A stretch of 64,000 nt of DNA from an uncultured Microbacteriaceae bacterium (GCA_947487835.1 CANKXX010000002.1:124001-188000); one strand, 5' to 3'; numbered from the stretch's first letter, positions 17,943 through 28,003 are shown. A program made the numbers and translations. Notes: a model not told the origin generated them from the sequence alone.

Positions 17943-18652
17943 CGGCCGACCGTGATCTCGGTGATGAGGTGCTGCAGCCGGGGGGACGGTTCGACCCCGA
18001 GCTCGTCGATCAGCAGCGCGCGGAAGTCCTCGAACGCCCGGAGCGCCGGATAGTAGTTGCCCGTCGAGATGTGGCCCTGCACCATCAGCTGGATCGGGCT
18101 CTCGCGGAGCGGCTCGATCGAGGCGGCCACGCCCGCCGCCTCGGAGCACCGGGCGCCGTCCCCCGCGGCGAGGAACTTTCCGGCCAGGACCTCGAGCGCC
18201 CGCAGGCGCCGCTGATCCGCCCGCTCCTGCTCGGTGATGACCCAGTCGTCGTACCAGCCGGGGAGGAGCACCGCGCTCTCGAGCGCGGCGATGTCAGCAG
18301 GGTCGGGCCGTGTTGCCGGGGACGCGATGGCCGCGATGCGCTCCTGCAGGCGGTGCACGTCGAGCGTCACCCGCGGCGCGAGTGCCAGGGAGTCCGAGGT
18401 GATGCTGAGTACGTCCGGGAGATCGTGACTGATCTTCCACATGCCGGTGCGCAGGTTGCCGGCAGCCCTGGCCTCCGGCGTCGCGGGCCAGAGCAGTTCG
18501 GCGAGCACGCTCCGCGGCCGGCTCCCCAGCAGGGCGAGCGCCGCGATGATCCGCTGCTGCCGGGGAGCGACATCGACGACGACACCGCCCTGCCGCAGCT
18601 GCCAGTGACCGAGGAGGTCCAGTTCCCATGGGTCCTGCCGTGCGGACATCAT
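17939..18652 (-). CDS. SARP-type transcriptional regulator with BTAD domain
   Basis: N-terminal winged-helix (LDLLGHWQLRQGGVVVDVAPRQQRIIAALALLGSRPRSVLAELLWP) and C-terminal BTAD (YYPALRAFEDFRALLIDELGVEPSPRLQHL). Confidence 0.88.
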   Translation of the reverse strand: MMSARQDPWELDLLGHWQLRQGGVVVDVAPRQQRIIAALALLGSRPRSVLAELLWPATPEARAAGNLRTGMWKISHDLPDVLSITSDSLALAPRVTLDVHRLQERIAAIASPATRPDPADIAALESAVLLPGWYDDWVITEQERADQRRLRALEVLAGKFLAAGDGARCSEAAGVAASIEPLRESPIQLMVQGHISTGNYYPALRAFEDFRALLIDELGVEPSPRLQHLITEITVGR

Positions 18653-18913
18653 GCCGACTCCGGGTTCGATCGAAAGGGTGCCGCGTTCGTGCGCGCTGCT
18701 GTAGCCACCATTGCCTCCTGCTGCGAGTAATACTCATGTTCTCTCGCATCCGATCGGAGTCATAGACCCACATCGACAGTGGTCCTCCCCAAATTTGGGG
18801 GCTACCCGAGGGGGCGATCATGGGGCGTCAGCCGGGGGCGTGGGGCGAATCGGGGCGGATCGGCGGCGCGACGCGGAGGGGATCGGGGTCTGCTGCGGAC
18901 GCGGACGGGACGG

Positions 18914-19603
18914 TCAGCGGACCCGCGCGACGGCCACCGCGAGCACGAGTTCCGGCGGAAGGGTCAGGGGCGCGGGGTCGTCGTCGACCCACTCGATGCC
19001 CTCGAGGGAGCCTCCCGACGCGTCGACGTCGGACGGCTCGCGGAAGAGGCCGGCGCCCGTCACCTTGAGGAAGGCCTCCTTCCTCGCCCACAGCCGAGCA
19101 CGCATCCGCTGTGCCTCGGGCTCACCGATCCGGCGCAGCGACGAACGCTCGGCGGGGGTGAGGGCGACGTCGTCGAACCCGGCGAAGCCGACCCCGCCCA
19201 CATCCTCCAGGTCCACGCCGACGGCCCGGATGGCGGGATCGGTCGTTCCCACCACGACGCACCAGGGTCCCGAGCGGCTGAGGCTGAGCCGCGCCGTGGT
19301 GCCGCCCGCGGGCGAGCGATAGCCGGGGCGGCCGTGGTCGATGGGGCCGCACCGCCCGCAGTTCGCGCACGCATAGTCGAGCCCGAGGGCGGCCGGCTCG
19401 GCGCCGAGGAGGTCGGCGGCGAAGCGCCGGATCGCCGTCCGTCCCGCCAGGAAGCGGTCGCGCTCGGGTCCCTCCGGCATGGCCGCCGCCCTGCCGAGCT
19501 CTACCGGGTGCAGGACCCCGGTCCCGCCCGCCGTGGGCGAGAGGCTCGGGGCGTCCAGGCGGACCGCGCCCAGGGTGAGGCTGCCCCACTGCATCGACGA
19601 CAC
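18914..19603 (-). CDS. 4'-phosphopantetheinyl transferase (Sfp type)
   Basis: AVGVDLEDV and RLWARKEAFLKVTGAGL motifs, YACANCGRCGPIDHGRP segment. Confidence 0.88.
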   Translation of the reverse strand: MSSMQWGSLTLGAVRLDAPSLSPTAGGTGVLHPVELGRAAAMPEGPERDRFLAGRTAIRRFAADLLGAEPAALGLDYACANCGRCGPIDHGRPGYRSPAGGTTARLSLSRSGPWCVVVGTTDPAIRAVGVDLEDVGGVGFAGFDDVALTPAERSSLRRIGEPEAQRMRARLWARKEAFLKVTGAGLFREPSDVDASGGSLEGIEWVDDDPAPLTLPPELVLAVAVARVR

Positions 19604-19830
19604 AGCGCCACGCTAATCCCTCGGCGCCGGTTCCTCCCCGTCCACCCGGGAGGGCGCAGGGTGCGGGTGCGTTACGCGCCGTGACCGACCCGCCGCCCGT
19701 TCGTCGTCGTTCCGCCGCGGTTCGGGGAAGAATCGCGGGAGGCGGCACACGCGGTCGTCGCGTGCGCCGCCACCGGCGCTGTCGCCCCGCGAGACCGCTG
19801 CACCGCACCACCGACAAAGGAGTTCCGCCC

Positions 19831-20634
19831 GTGCCCTCAGCCCCCTCCGTCCAGCTGTACACCGTTCGCGACGCCATCGCCGAGGACCTGCAGGGCGCCG
19901 TCGCCCGGGTCGCCGAGATCGGGTTCACCCGGGTCGAGCCGTACGCGTTCGTCGAGCGCGCCGAGGAGTTCGAGCGGGCGTTCGCCGCCTCCGGAGTCAC
20001 CGCTCCGTCGGGGCACGCGCCCGTCATCGACTCCGACGACCCGCAGCGCACCTTCGACGCCGCCACCCGCCTGGGCATCGGCACCGTGATCGACCCGTTC
20101 ATCCCCAGCGACCGCTGGCAGACCGCGGACGACGCCTACCGCATCGCCGACCGGGTGAACGAGCTGCAGGAGCTGGCCGCCCAGAGCGGGCTCGGCTTCG
20201 GCTACCACAACCACAACTGGGAGTTCTCGAACCACGTCGACGGTCGCCCCGTCTACGAGTTCTTCCTCGAGCGGCTGTCCCCGGCCGTCGTGCTCGAGGT
20301 CGACACCTTCTGGTCGACGGTGGGCGGCGCCGACACGCCCGCCCTCCTCACCGGGCTGGGGGAGCGCGTGCAGTTCCTGCACATCAAGGACGGCAAGGTC
20401 GCCGGCGACATCGCCACGAGCCTGCCCAGCAGCGAGAGCGCGCTCGTCGTGCCCGACGCCCTGCGCGCGGCCTTCGAGAACCAGACGCCCGCGGGTCAGG
20501 GCGACGTCGACGTGGCCGCGGTCCTGCGGGCGGCCCCGCACGCGCTCCGCGTCGTGGAGTTCGACGGCTACGCGGGCGACGTGTTCGAGGGCATCGCGGA
20601 GTCCCTCGCCTGGCTCGAGGCCAACGACCGCTAG
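19831..20634 (+). CDS. Sugar phosphate isomerase/epimerase (xylose isomerase-like TIM barrel)
   Basis: VQLYTVRDAIAEDLQGAVARVAEIGFTRVEPY; GYHNHNWEF; VLEVDTFWSTVGGAD; GTG start with upstream AAAGGAG. Confidence 0.87.
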   Translation: MPSAPSVQLYTVRDAIAEDLQGAVARVAEIGFTRVEPYAFVERAEEFERAFAASGVTAPSGHAPVIDSDDPQRTFDAATRLGIGTVIDPFIPSDRWQTADDAYRIADRVNELQELAAQSGLGFGYHNHNWEFSNHVDGRPVYEFFLERLSPAVVLEVDTFWSTVGGADTPALLTGLGERVQFLHIKDGKVAGDIATSLPSSESALVVPDALRAAFENQTPAGQGDVDVAAVLRAAPHALRVVEFDGYAGDVFEGIAESLAWLEANDR

Positions 20635-20652
20635 GCGCGATGCGGACGCCAC

Positions 20653-20676
20653 GGTCCCTGAGCCCGTCGAAGGGAC
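20653..20676 (+). repeat. Dispersed 24-mer repeat copy
   Basis: ggtccctgagcccgtcgaagggac. Confidence 0.9.
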
Positions 20677-20733
20677 GGGCGCGGTGTCGCTGACTCGCCA
20701 CCCCGTGTCGGCGGACGGTGCGAGACTGAGCCC

Positions 20734-22257
20734 GTGCTGCTGGAGAACCTCGTCACGACCGCGGAGACCGTCGCCGCCACCCGATCGCGGCTCGCGAAGG
20801 TCGAGGCCCTGGCCCAGCTGCTGCGACGCCTGGAGCCGCAGGACATCCCGCCCGCCGTCGGGTTCCTGATCGGCCGGCCGAGACAGGGCAGGGTCGGCGT
20901 CGGCTGGCGCGGGATCTCTGGCGCCATGGGGAACCCGGCGGGCGAGCCCAGCCTCACGGTGGCCGAGTTCGACGTGCTCCTGGACCGCCTCGCGACGACC
21001 TCGGGCAGCGGGTCCGACGCGGAGCGGGGCCGCGCGCTCGGCGAGCTGATGTCGCGAGCCACCGAGCGGGAGCAGGATTTCCTCGCGCGCGTGCTGCTCG
21101 GGGACGTGCGCACGGGCGCGCTGGAGGGCGTGCTCACCGACGCGATCGCGGCCGCGTCCGAGCGGCCGGGCGAGCTGGTGCGCCGCGCGGCCATGCTCTC
21201 CGGCGACCTGGGGGAGACGGCGCGGCTGGCCCTCACCGGCAGCGAGGAGGATCTCGCCGCCGTCGGGCTCGTGGTGGGCCGGCCGGTGATGCCGATGCTC
21301 GCGGCCACGGCTGCCACCCCCACCGCCGCCCTCGCCGGCACGGGCACGGCGTCGGTCGAGTACAAGCTCGACGGCGCCCGCATCCAGGTGCACCGGTCGG
21401 GCGACGACGTGAGCATCTTCACCCGCACCCTCGCCGACGTGACCCACCGGCTGCCCGAGGTCGTCGAGGTGGTGCGCGGGATGCCGGTGCACGACGTCAT
21501 CCTCGACGGCGAGACGCTCTCGCTCGACGAGGAGGGCGTGCCGCGGCCGTTCCAGGAGACGATGTCGCGGTTCGGGGCCGACGCCGCCCGCGAGACGAAG
21601 CTGCACCCGTGGTTCTTCGACGTGCTGCACGTCGACGGCCGGGACCTGCTCGAGGAGCCGCTCTCCGCCCGCATCGACGAGCTGCAGCGGATCGCGCCGG
21701 CGTACCGCATCCCGGGCGAGATCACCGACGACCCCGAGGTGGCCGAGCGCGTCTCCCGCGACGCGCTCGCGGCCGGCCAGGAGGGCGTGGTCGTCAAGGC
21801 GATCGGATCCCCGTACGCGGCGGGGCGCCGCGGCTCCAGCTGGGTGAAGGTCAAGCCGGTGCACACCTACGACCTCGTCGTGCTCGCCTGCGAGTGGGGC
21901 TCCGGCCGCCGCCAAGGCTGGCTGTCGAACCTGCACCTCGGCGCGCTCGACGCGGAGGGTGAGTTCGGCGAGCCCGGCGGCTACGTGATGGTGGGCAAGA
22001 CGTTCAAGGGGCTCACCGACGCGCTGCTGACCTGGCAGACGGAGCGGTTCCAGGAGATCGAGGTGCGGCGTACGGCGAACACGGTCTTCGTCACGCCGAC
22101 GACCGTCGTCGAGATCGCCATCGACGGGGTCCAGCGGTCCAGCCGGTACCCCGGCGGCGTCGCGCTGCGGTTCGCCCGGGTCAAGCGTTACCGCGACGAC
22201 AAACCGCCGGAGGAGGCGGACACCATCCAGACGCTGCGCGGCCTGCTGCGGGGCTAG
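20734..22257 (+). CDS. ATP-dependent DNA ligase
   Basis: Nucleotidyl-lysine motif EYKLDGARIQVH, VILDGETLSL, EGVVVKAIGSPY, SSWVKVKP; GTG start. Confidence 0.92.
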   Translation: MLLENLVTTAETVAATRSRLAKVEALAQLLRRLEPQDIPPAVGFLIGRPRQGRVGVGWRGISGAMGNPAGEPSLTVAEFDVLLDRLATTSGSGSDAERGRALGELMSRATEREQDFLARVLLGDVRTGALEGVLTDAIAAASERPGELVRRAAMLSGDLGETARLALTGSEEDLAAVGLVVGRPVMPMLAATAATPTAALAGTGTASVEYKLDGARIQVHRSGDDVSIFTRTLADVTHRLPEVVEVVRGMPVHDVILDGETLSLDEEGVPRPFQETMSRFGADAARETKLHPWFFDVLHVDGRDLLEEPLSARIDELQRIAPAYRIPGEITDDPEVAERVSRDALAAGQEGVVVKAIGSPYAAGRRGSSWVKVKPVHTYDLVVLACEWGSGRRQGWLSNLHLGALDAEGEFGEPGGYVMVGKTFKGLTDALLTWQTERFQEIEVRRTANTVFVTPTTVVEIAIDGVQRSSRYPGGVALRFARVKRYRDDKPPEEADTIQTLRGLLRG

Positions 22258-22263
22258 TCCGGG

Positions 22264-23181
22264 TCAGAACTCCACCGCCGACGTGAGCAGCAGGCGCACG
22301 TTCTCGGCGTCGCGGAAGTAGGCACCCAGCGGGCCCTCGTCGCGGAAGGCGCCGAACGTGTTCGGCATCGATGCACCGCGGAACCGCCGGGCCACGTCCG
22401 GGTCGAGCCCGCGGTCGGGGTTCTGCCGCTGCCACTCCTCGAACACCCGCGCCGCCTCGACGTCCCACTCGAGGCCCGGGCCGCTGTAGCCGACGGGCGC
22501 GCTGCCGAGGAGGAAGCCCTCGTAGCGCGAGGCGCCGCCGCCCATCAGGACCTCGGCGTAGCTCGGCAACCGCGAGCCGACGAGCACGGCCGCATCGGTC
22601 GGCTCGGGTGCTCCGTTCGAGGGGAGGACGTCGCGGAACGTCGCCCGGCCGAGCCGGCCGAGGTCGACGCCGAGCCAGGTGATCGCCGGGGCGAAGTCGC
22701 GCGACGTCGTCGTGACGAGGTACCCGGCGAGGCGCCGGCCCTGGAAGACGGCCCTGACGATCGAGTGGTCGCCGAGGTACACGTGCAGGGTCGCGGGGGA
22801 CGTTGCGGCATCCGTCCCCAGCGCCGCCGCCGCGGGGGCTTCCGTCTCCGGCGGGCAGGTGGTCACGGCGCAGAGGCTCCCCACCGATTCCGGGACGCCC
22901 AGGAGCGACTCCACGTACTCCGGGGTGAGGCCGGCACGGAGGGGGGCGAACGCCGCGTACTCGGCGCGGAAGGGATCCGTGTCCTCCCGGGCGGCACTCG
23001 CCACGCCGGAGAGGATGCAGAACGCCGTTCCGGCCACGGCGGCGGCCGCGACGATCGCCGCGAGGATCACGACGAGCGGGTGCCTCCTCGCCGCGTCGCC
23101 CCATCGGACGACGCGCGCGGCGGGACCCGGCCCTGCCGTGGCCCCGCCGCCTCTCGTCACGGCACCAGTGTGCACCCGCAT
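22264..23181 (-). CDS. Uncharacterised membrane-anchored protein
   Basis: Single N-terminal TM (PLVVILAAIVAAAAVAGTAFCIL), long extracellular region; convergent to the ligase gene. Confidence 0.6.
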   Translation of the reverse strand: MRVHTGAVTRGGGATAGPGPAARVVRWGDAARRHPLVVILAAIVAAAAVAGTAFCILSGVASAAREDTDPFRAEYAAFAPLRAGLTPEYVESLLGVPESVGSLCAVTTCPPETEAPAAAALGTDAATSPATLHVYLGDHSIVRAVFQGRRLAGYLVTTTSRDFAPAITWLGVDLGRLGRATFRDVLPSNGAPEPTDAAVLVGSRLPSYAEVLMGGGASRYEGFLLGSAPVGYSGPGLEWDVEAARVFEEWQRQNPDRGLDPDVARRFRGASMPNTFGAFRDEGPLGAYFRDAENVRLLLTSAVEF

Positions 23182-23235
23182 CTCGCGGACCGGCAGCGGA
23201 CACCCGAGGCGCCCGTTCCCGCCGGGGCAGGGGGG

Positions 23236-23538
23236 CTACCGCCGCTGGGGCTGGTTGCTGCGCAGCACCTCGAGCCGCGTCCGGTACTCCTGCTCGTCGA
23301 CCTCGCCGCGCGCGTACCGGTCGCCCAGGGTCTGCTCGGGGGAGGGGCCGCGCATCTGCCAGTTGGCGCCGCTGCGACGGAGGCGCCGGCCGACGAAGGC
23401 GACCAGCAGCACGAAGAAGGCGATCCAGAACAGCGGGACCAGCAGCCAGAGCCAGCCGAAGCCCCCGGCTCCCGGGCCGGGGCCGTAGTGGGCGAGGGAG
23501 GTGGCCGCCGCGGCGGCCGTGGAGAGTGCGCTGAGCAT
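23236..23538 (-). CDS. Small SHOCT-type membrane protein
   Basis: TM followed by C-terminal LGDRYARGEVDEQEYRTRLEVL; start could also be the in-frame ATG a few codons upstream. Confidence 0.72.
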   Translation of the reverse strand: MLSALSTAAAAATSLAHYGPGPGAGGFGWLWLLVPLFWIAFFVLLVAFVGRRLRRSGANWQMRGPSPEQTLGDRYARGEVDEQEYRTRLEVLRSNQPQRR

Positions 23539-23669
23539 GGGGATGTCCTTTGTCCTCATCGGTCCGCGGGTCGGACCGTCGAGCACCAGCCTCCGCGGTG
23601 GCGGCGACCGCCGAATCCGCTCCCCGGTGTCGATCCCGTACGCCCGCGGGAGGCACGGATGCGGCCCGA

Positions 23670-24335
23670 CTACTCCCGCCAGCCGGGCCGCACGAGGCCC
23701 GTCTCGTAGGCGACCACGACGAGCTGCACGCGGTCCCGCGCGCCGAGCTTCGACATGATGCGCGAGACGTGAGTCTTCGCGGTGAGCGGGCTCAGGAAGA
23801 GCGCGTGCGCGACCTCCGCGTTGGTCCTGCCCTGCCCGACGAGGGCGAGCACCTCGCGCTCCCGGTCGGTGAGCACCTCCAGCGGGCTCGCGTCCGGCGC
23901 CTCGCGGAGGTCCGCGGCGACGCGCTCGAGCAGCCGACGGGTGACGCTCGGGCTGAGCAGGGCGTCGCCGGACGCGACCACCCGGATGGCGCGGATCAGC
24001 TCCACCGGCTCGGTGTCCTTCACGAGGAATCCGCTCGCCCCCGCGCGAATGGCCCGGGAGACGTAGTCGTCCAGCTCGAACGTCGTCAGGATCACGACGT
24101 GCGTGCCGGCCAGCCGCGGGTCGGCGATGATCCGCTCCGTCGCCCACAGGCCGTCGCCGTCCGGCATCCGGATGTCCATGAGCACGACGTCGGGCACGGT
24201 CCGGGTGACGAGCGCCACGGCGTCGGCGCCCGTCGCGGCCTCGCCCACGACCTCGAGGTCCGGCTCCGCGGAGAGCAGGCTGCGGAAGCCCGCGCGGATC
24301 AGCTGCTGGTCGTCCGCGATGGCGACGGTGATCAT
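23670..24335 (-). CDS. NarL/LuxR-family response regulator
   Basis: Receiver (MITVAIADDQQLIRAGFRSLL...PDVVLMDIRMPDGDG) and LuxR HTH (LTDREREVLALVGQGRTNAEVAHALFLSPLTAKTHVSRI). Confidence 0.95.
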   Translation of the reverse strand: MITVAIADDQQLIRAGFRSLLSAEPDLEVVGEAATGADAVALVTRTVPDVVLMDIRMPDGDGLWATERIIADPRLAGTHVVILTTFELDDYVSRAIRAGASGFLVKDTEPVELIRAIRVVASGDALLSPSVTRRLLERVAADLREAPDASPLEVLTDREREVLALVGQGRTNAEVAHALFLSPLTAKTHVSRIMSKLGARDRVQLVVVAYETGLVRPGWRE

Positions 24336-25606
24336 GCGCTCTCCTCCTGCTCCTCGGGCGCCGGCGCGGGGATACGCGCGAGCACCCGGTAGCCGCCGCC
24401 CGGCCGGGGGCCCGCGTCCAGGGTGCCGCCCAGCAGCTCCGCCCGCTCCCGCATGCCGAGCACGCCCCGACCGCCCGAGGTGCCGGCCACCGCGTCAGCT
24501 CCCGGCGCCGTGCCGGCGCCCGCGGCGGCGGCGCTGCCGCGGCCGTCGTCGAGCACCTCGACGACGTAGTGCCCGGCCACCCTACGGACGCTCACGCTGG
24601 CGCTCGAGGCGTTCGCGTGGCGCAGCACGTTCGTGAGCGACTCCTGCACGATGCGGTACAGCGCCAGCTGGAGGGGCCGGGGCATCCGGGCCGGCTGCAC
24701 CTCCGGCGCGACCGCGAGGCCCACGGCGACGCCTCGCGCGGTCACCGACGCGGCGAGCCGCTCCAGCTGCGCCAGGTCGGGCTCGGGGGCGAGCGGTGAC
24801 CCGCCGCCCTCGTCGGACCGCAGCACCCCGAGCACCGCCCGCACCTCGTCGAGCGCGGTCTTGCTCGTCGCCTTGATCTCGGCGAGCGCGGCCGCCGCCT
24901 GTGCGGGATCCCGTTCCATGAGGTGCAGCCCCACGCCCGCCTGCACGTTGATGGAGCTCAGGGAGTGGGCCAGCACGTCGTGCAGCTCCCGGGCGATGCG
25001 CACGCGCTCCGCCTCCGCCACGGTCTGCCGGTGCTGGCTGCTCGCGCGCCGATACTCGGCGATCCTCTCCCGCCGGGCGCGCACGGCCTCGCCGATGCCG
25101 AGCATGGCGAGGATGCCGAACGTGGTGAACGCGGCGCGGCCGGGGGCGATGTCCTCCTCCCGCACCAGCACGGCGGCCAGCGTCCCGGCCCACACCCCGC
25201 CGACGGACGCCCAGGCCCAGGGCCGCGCGCCGCGGACGATGGCCCCGACGATGGCGAAGGCGAGGGCGAGGTAGGGCGGGCCGGGGGTGCCGCTGGCGAG
25301 CAGCACGTCGGTCACCGCGGCGGCCGCCACCACGGCGACGACCGGGCCGGGGAAGCGCCGCGCGCCGATCAGCGCGAGCGGGCCGAGGAGCGCGAGGGCG
25401 AAGGCGGGGCCGAGGTCGGGACGGAGCTCGAGCGCGCGACCGGCGAACCGCGGCCCCTGCCAGACGAACAGCGACGCCGGCACCTGCACGAGCAGTGAGA
25501 TGAGCACGGGCACCCACAGCCGCAGCGCGGGTCGGGGGTGCCGGTCGGGGTGCGACCACGGCCGCTCCCACGGGGCGCCGTCGGCGCCGAACTGGGGAGC
25601 CGACAT
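24332..25606 (-). CDS. Sensor histidine kinase (HPK7/DesK-like)
   Basis: Multiple TMs, RIARELHDVLAHSLSSINVQAG, C-terminal ATPase domain; 4-nt overlap with response regulator. Confidence 0.94.
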   Translation of the reverse strand: MSAPQFGADGAPWERPWSHPDRHPRPALRLWVPVLISLLVQVPASLFVWQGPRFAGRALELRPDLGPAFALALLGPLALIGARRFPGPVVAVVAAAAVTDVLLASGTPGPPYLALAFAIVGAIVRGARPWAWASVGGVWAGTLAAVLVREEDIAPGRAAFTTFGILAMLGIGEAVRARRERIAEYRRASSQHRQTVAEAERVRIARELHDVLAHSLSSINVQAGVGLHLMERDPAQAAAALAEIKATSKTALDEVRAVLGVLRSDEGGGSPLAPEPDLAQLERLAASVTARGVAVGLAVAPEVQPARMPRPLQLALYRIVQESLTNVLRHANASSASVSVRRVAGHYVVEVLDDGRGSAAAAGAGTAPGADAVAGTSGGRGVLGMRERAELLGGTLDAGPRPGGGYRVLARIPAPAPEEQEESA

Positions 25607-25691
25607 CCTCGCATGCTAGCCCGCCCGCGTGACCGGGGGCATCGGCTCCCGGGCGGCAGGCGCCTACTCCCGGGGGAGTACGCGCGGGTCG

Positions 25692-26525
25692 CTAGGACCA
25701 GGGAGTCCACGGGCGGGGCTGCGGGACCCCGTCGATGCTCAGGTCCATGCGCTCGTGGAAGAAGCAGATCCGGTCCGTGACGCCGAGGGCGTCGACCAGC
25801 GGGTCGAGGTACGACCAGGCGAAGTCGGGCACGGGGCCGCCGTGAACGACCGGGGAGAAGTACGTCGCGGTGCCCTTGTACGAGCAGACCGTGATCGTGT
25901 CCGAGGGCCGGAGCTCGACGCGCACGTCCTCGCGCGGCAGGTAGTAGCGCTCGGAGAGCCCCGTCTCGTAGAGGACGCGCGCCCTCGTGCTGTCCGCGAC
26001 GACCTCGCCGTCGAGTGAGAGGGTGATGCGCTTGCCGCTGCCTCGGATGTCGATCCGGGCGAAGGGGTCATGCGGGTGGCTCACGACCACGTCGTCGTCC
26101 TCCAGCCAGGCGTCGAAGCCCAGGAAGTCGAGGAGCACCATCCCCGCGAGATCGGGGTCGTCCGGCAGGAAGGCGTCGACGGCGCGCTCGCCGGCGCGCA
26201 CGACGACCGCGCGTCCGGGCGTCTGGCGCACCCGGAACGGGGTGCGCGGGTCCCAGTAGGGGATTCGGAAGTAGTCCGGCCGGTCCTCGGCGGACCCGGG
26301 ATCCGGTTCGCTCCCGGCCGGCGGCGGATCGACGATGTCGGCGGCGATGTGCTCGGCGGGCACGGCGTAACCGGGGACGACGCGGCGCGGCTCCCACACG
26401 AGCACGGCCCGATCCGAGTCGACGACGGGAACGCCATCCAGCAGCGCCCGCACGCGCTTCCGCGTGGGTTCGTACCTCAGCGATTCGCGCTGCGTCGCGA
26501 AAAGCTCGCTCATCTGCACGGCCAT
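25692..26525 (-). CDS. DUF427 domain-containing protein
   Basis: Two DUF427-like repeats (RALLDGVPVVDSDRAVLVWEPRRVVPGYAVP; TRARVLYETGLSERYYLPREDVRVELRPSDTITVCSYKGTATYFS). Confidence 0.85.
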   Translation of the reverse strand: MAVQMSELFATQRESLRYEPTRKRVRALLDGVPVVDSDRAVLVWEPRRVVPGYAVPAEHIAADIVDPPPAGSEPDPGSAEDRPDYFRIPYWDPRTPFRVRQTPGRAVVVRAGERAVDAFLPDDPDLAGMVLLDFLGFDAWLEDDDVVVSHPHDPFARIDIRGSGKRITLSLDGEVVADSTRARVLYETGLSERYYLPREDVRVELRPSDTITVCSYKGTATYFSPVVHGGPVPDFAWSYLDPLVDALGVTDRICFFHERMDLSIDGVPQPRPWTPWS

Positions 26526-26680
26526 GAGGCTCCCTGTGCCCGGCACGCGGCCGCGCGGGCAGGATGCGGGGCGGCGATCGGCGTGACCGCATCAGGGTAC
26601 CGCCGCCGCGGCGCCCCGCGGTAGGCCCGGTTCCCCGTGCTGTGCCCCGCGGTCCTCCCCCTCCGGTTCCGCGCCGAGGG

Positions 26681-28003
26681 TCAGGGGTCGGTTCTGGGCG
26701 CTTCCGCGGGATCCGGCGGGGAGGGGATGTCGTCCGCGGCGACGGGAGCATCCTCGAGGCCGACGTCGGCGGCCGCGTTCTGCCGCCGGCTGAGGAGCAG
26801 GAACGGGAGCGCAAGCGCGTTGATCACGCCGGCGACGACGAGCGAGAACGGGTACCCGGAGAGGTCGGCGGTGCGGCCGAGCGGCGGCTGCACGACCACG
26901 CCGCCCAGATTGCCCATGAGCGAGTCGAACGAGAGCACGGTCGCCCGCTGCCGGGAGGGGATGAGGTCGTTGAGGTACGCCTGCCGCACCGGCCCGCCCA
27001 CCGAGGAGGCGATGCCCCACACCGTGAGCAGGGCAAGGGCGACCCAGAAGTTGCGCGTGAGGCCGAGGCAGAGCAGCAGCACCGCCCCGGCCGCAACGGC
27101 GACGAGGATCGTGCTCGTGCGCTTGCGGAACAGCCGGCGTACGCGCGGGGCGAGGAGGGCGCCCACGATCTGAGAGCCGGCGACGATGGCCGCGGCGAGG
27201 CCCGCGATCGAGTACGCCTCGTCGTCGCCCCACAGCCCGAGCAGGTACGGCTGCAGGGCGTAGAAGACGTAGAAGCCGATCCCGGCGGAGAACGGGGCCG
27301 CGAGCATCATGAAGCGGACCGGGGGGTTGCCCAGGCCGTGCGTGATCGACGCGCGGAACAGCGTCCGCACGGCGGCGACCGGGCGCTCCGAGCGGTCGGG
27401 CGTGAAGCCGATGTCGTGCATCACCCGGAAGGCCACGAGGAACATCGCGAGGAGCACGGCGGCGCGCAGCAGGAACGGGACGCCGAGGTCCGTCGCCTCG
27501 GCGACGACGCCGCCGACGATGGAGCCGAACAGCATGGCCACGCCGGAGACGATGAGGCCGCGGGAGAACACCGGCTCGAGCTGGCCCGTGTAGCCGGAGG
27601 CGCGGAGCGCGTCGACGAGCCACGCCTCGACCGCGCCGGAGAAGAACGTGAAGCCGAGGCCGAGCAGCACGGACACCGCCGCCCACGCCCAGAACGGCGC
27701 GGACCAGATCCACAGCAGCCAGTAGAGGCCGGTGGTGGCCATGAGGGTCACCGTGCCGAGCAGGTAGGAGGCGCGGCGCCCGACGCTGTCGGCGATGACG
27801 CCGGTCGGGATCTCGAAGACGACCATCCCCACGGTGTAGAACGCGTTGGCCGCGAACGCCTCGAAGTTGCTGAGGCCCGCGTCGAGGAGGAAGAGCGTGT
27901 TGATGCCCCAGATGAAGGATGCGGCCAGCGTGTTGCCGAGCATGAGGACGAGGTACGCGCGCTGCACGCGCCGGGCCGCCGGAGGGAGCACCGCCGCGCT
28001 CAC
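26681..28003 (-). CDS. MFS transporter
   Basis: 12-TM pattern, FEIPTGVIADSVGRRASYLLG motif A. Confidence 0.9.
   Translation of the reverse strand: MSAAVLPPAARRVQRAYLVLMLGNTLAASFIWGINTLFLLDAGLSNFEAFAANAFYTVGMVVFEIPTGVIADSVGRRASYLLGTVTLMATTGLYWLLWIWSAPFWAWAAVSVLLGLGFTFFSGAVEAWLVDALRASGYTGQLEPVFSRGLIVSGVAMLFGSIVGGVVAEATDLGVPFLLRAAVLLAMFLVAFRVMHDIGFTPDRSERPVAAVRTLFRASITHGLGNPPVRFMMLAAPFSAGIGFYVFYALQPYLLGLWGDDEAYSIAGLAAAIVAGSQIVGALLAPRVRRLFRKRTSTILVAVAAGAVLLLCLGLTRNFWVALALLTVWGIASSVGGPVRQAYLNDLIPSRQRATVLSFDSLMGNLGGVVVQPPLGRTADLSGYPFSLVVAGVINALALPFLLLSRRQNAAADVGLEDAPVAADDIPSPPDPAEAPRTDP

Noticed and set aside
19837-21936. 699-aa minus-strand ORF
   Set aside because: Antisense to the epimerase and DNA ligase genes, whose motifs are clear; shadow ORF
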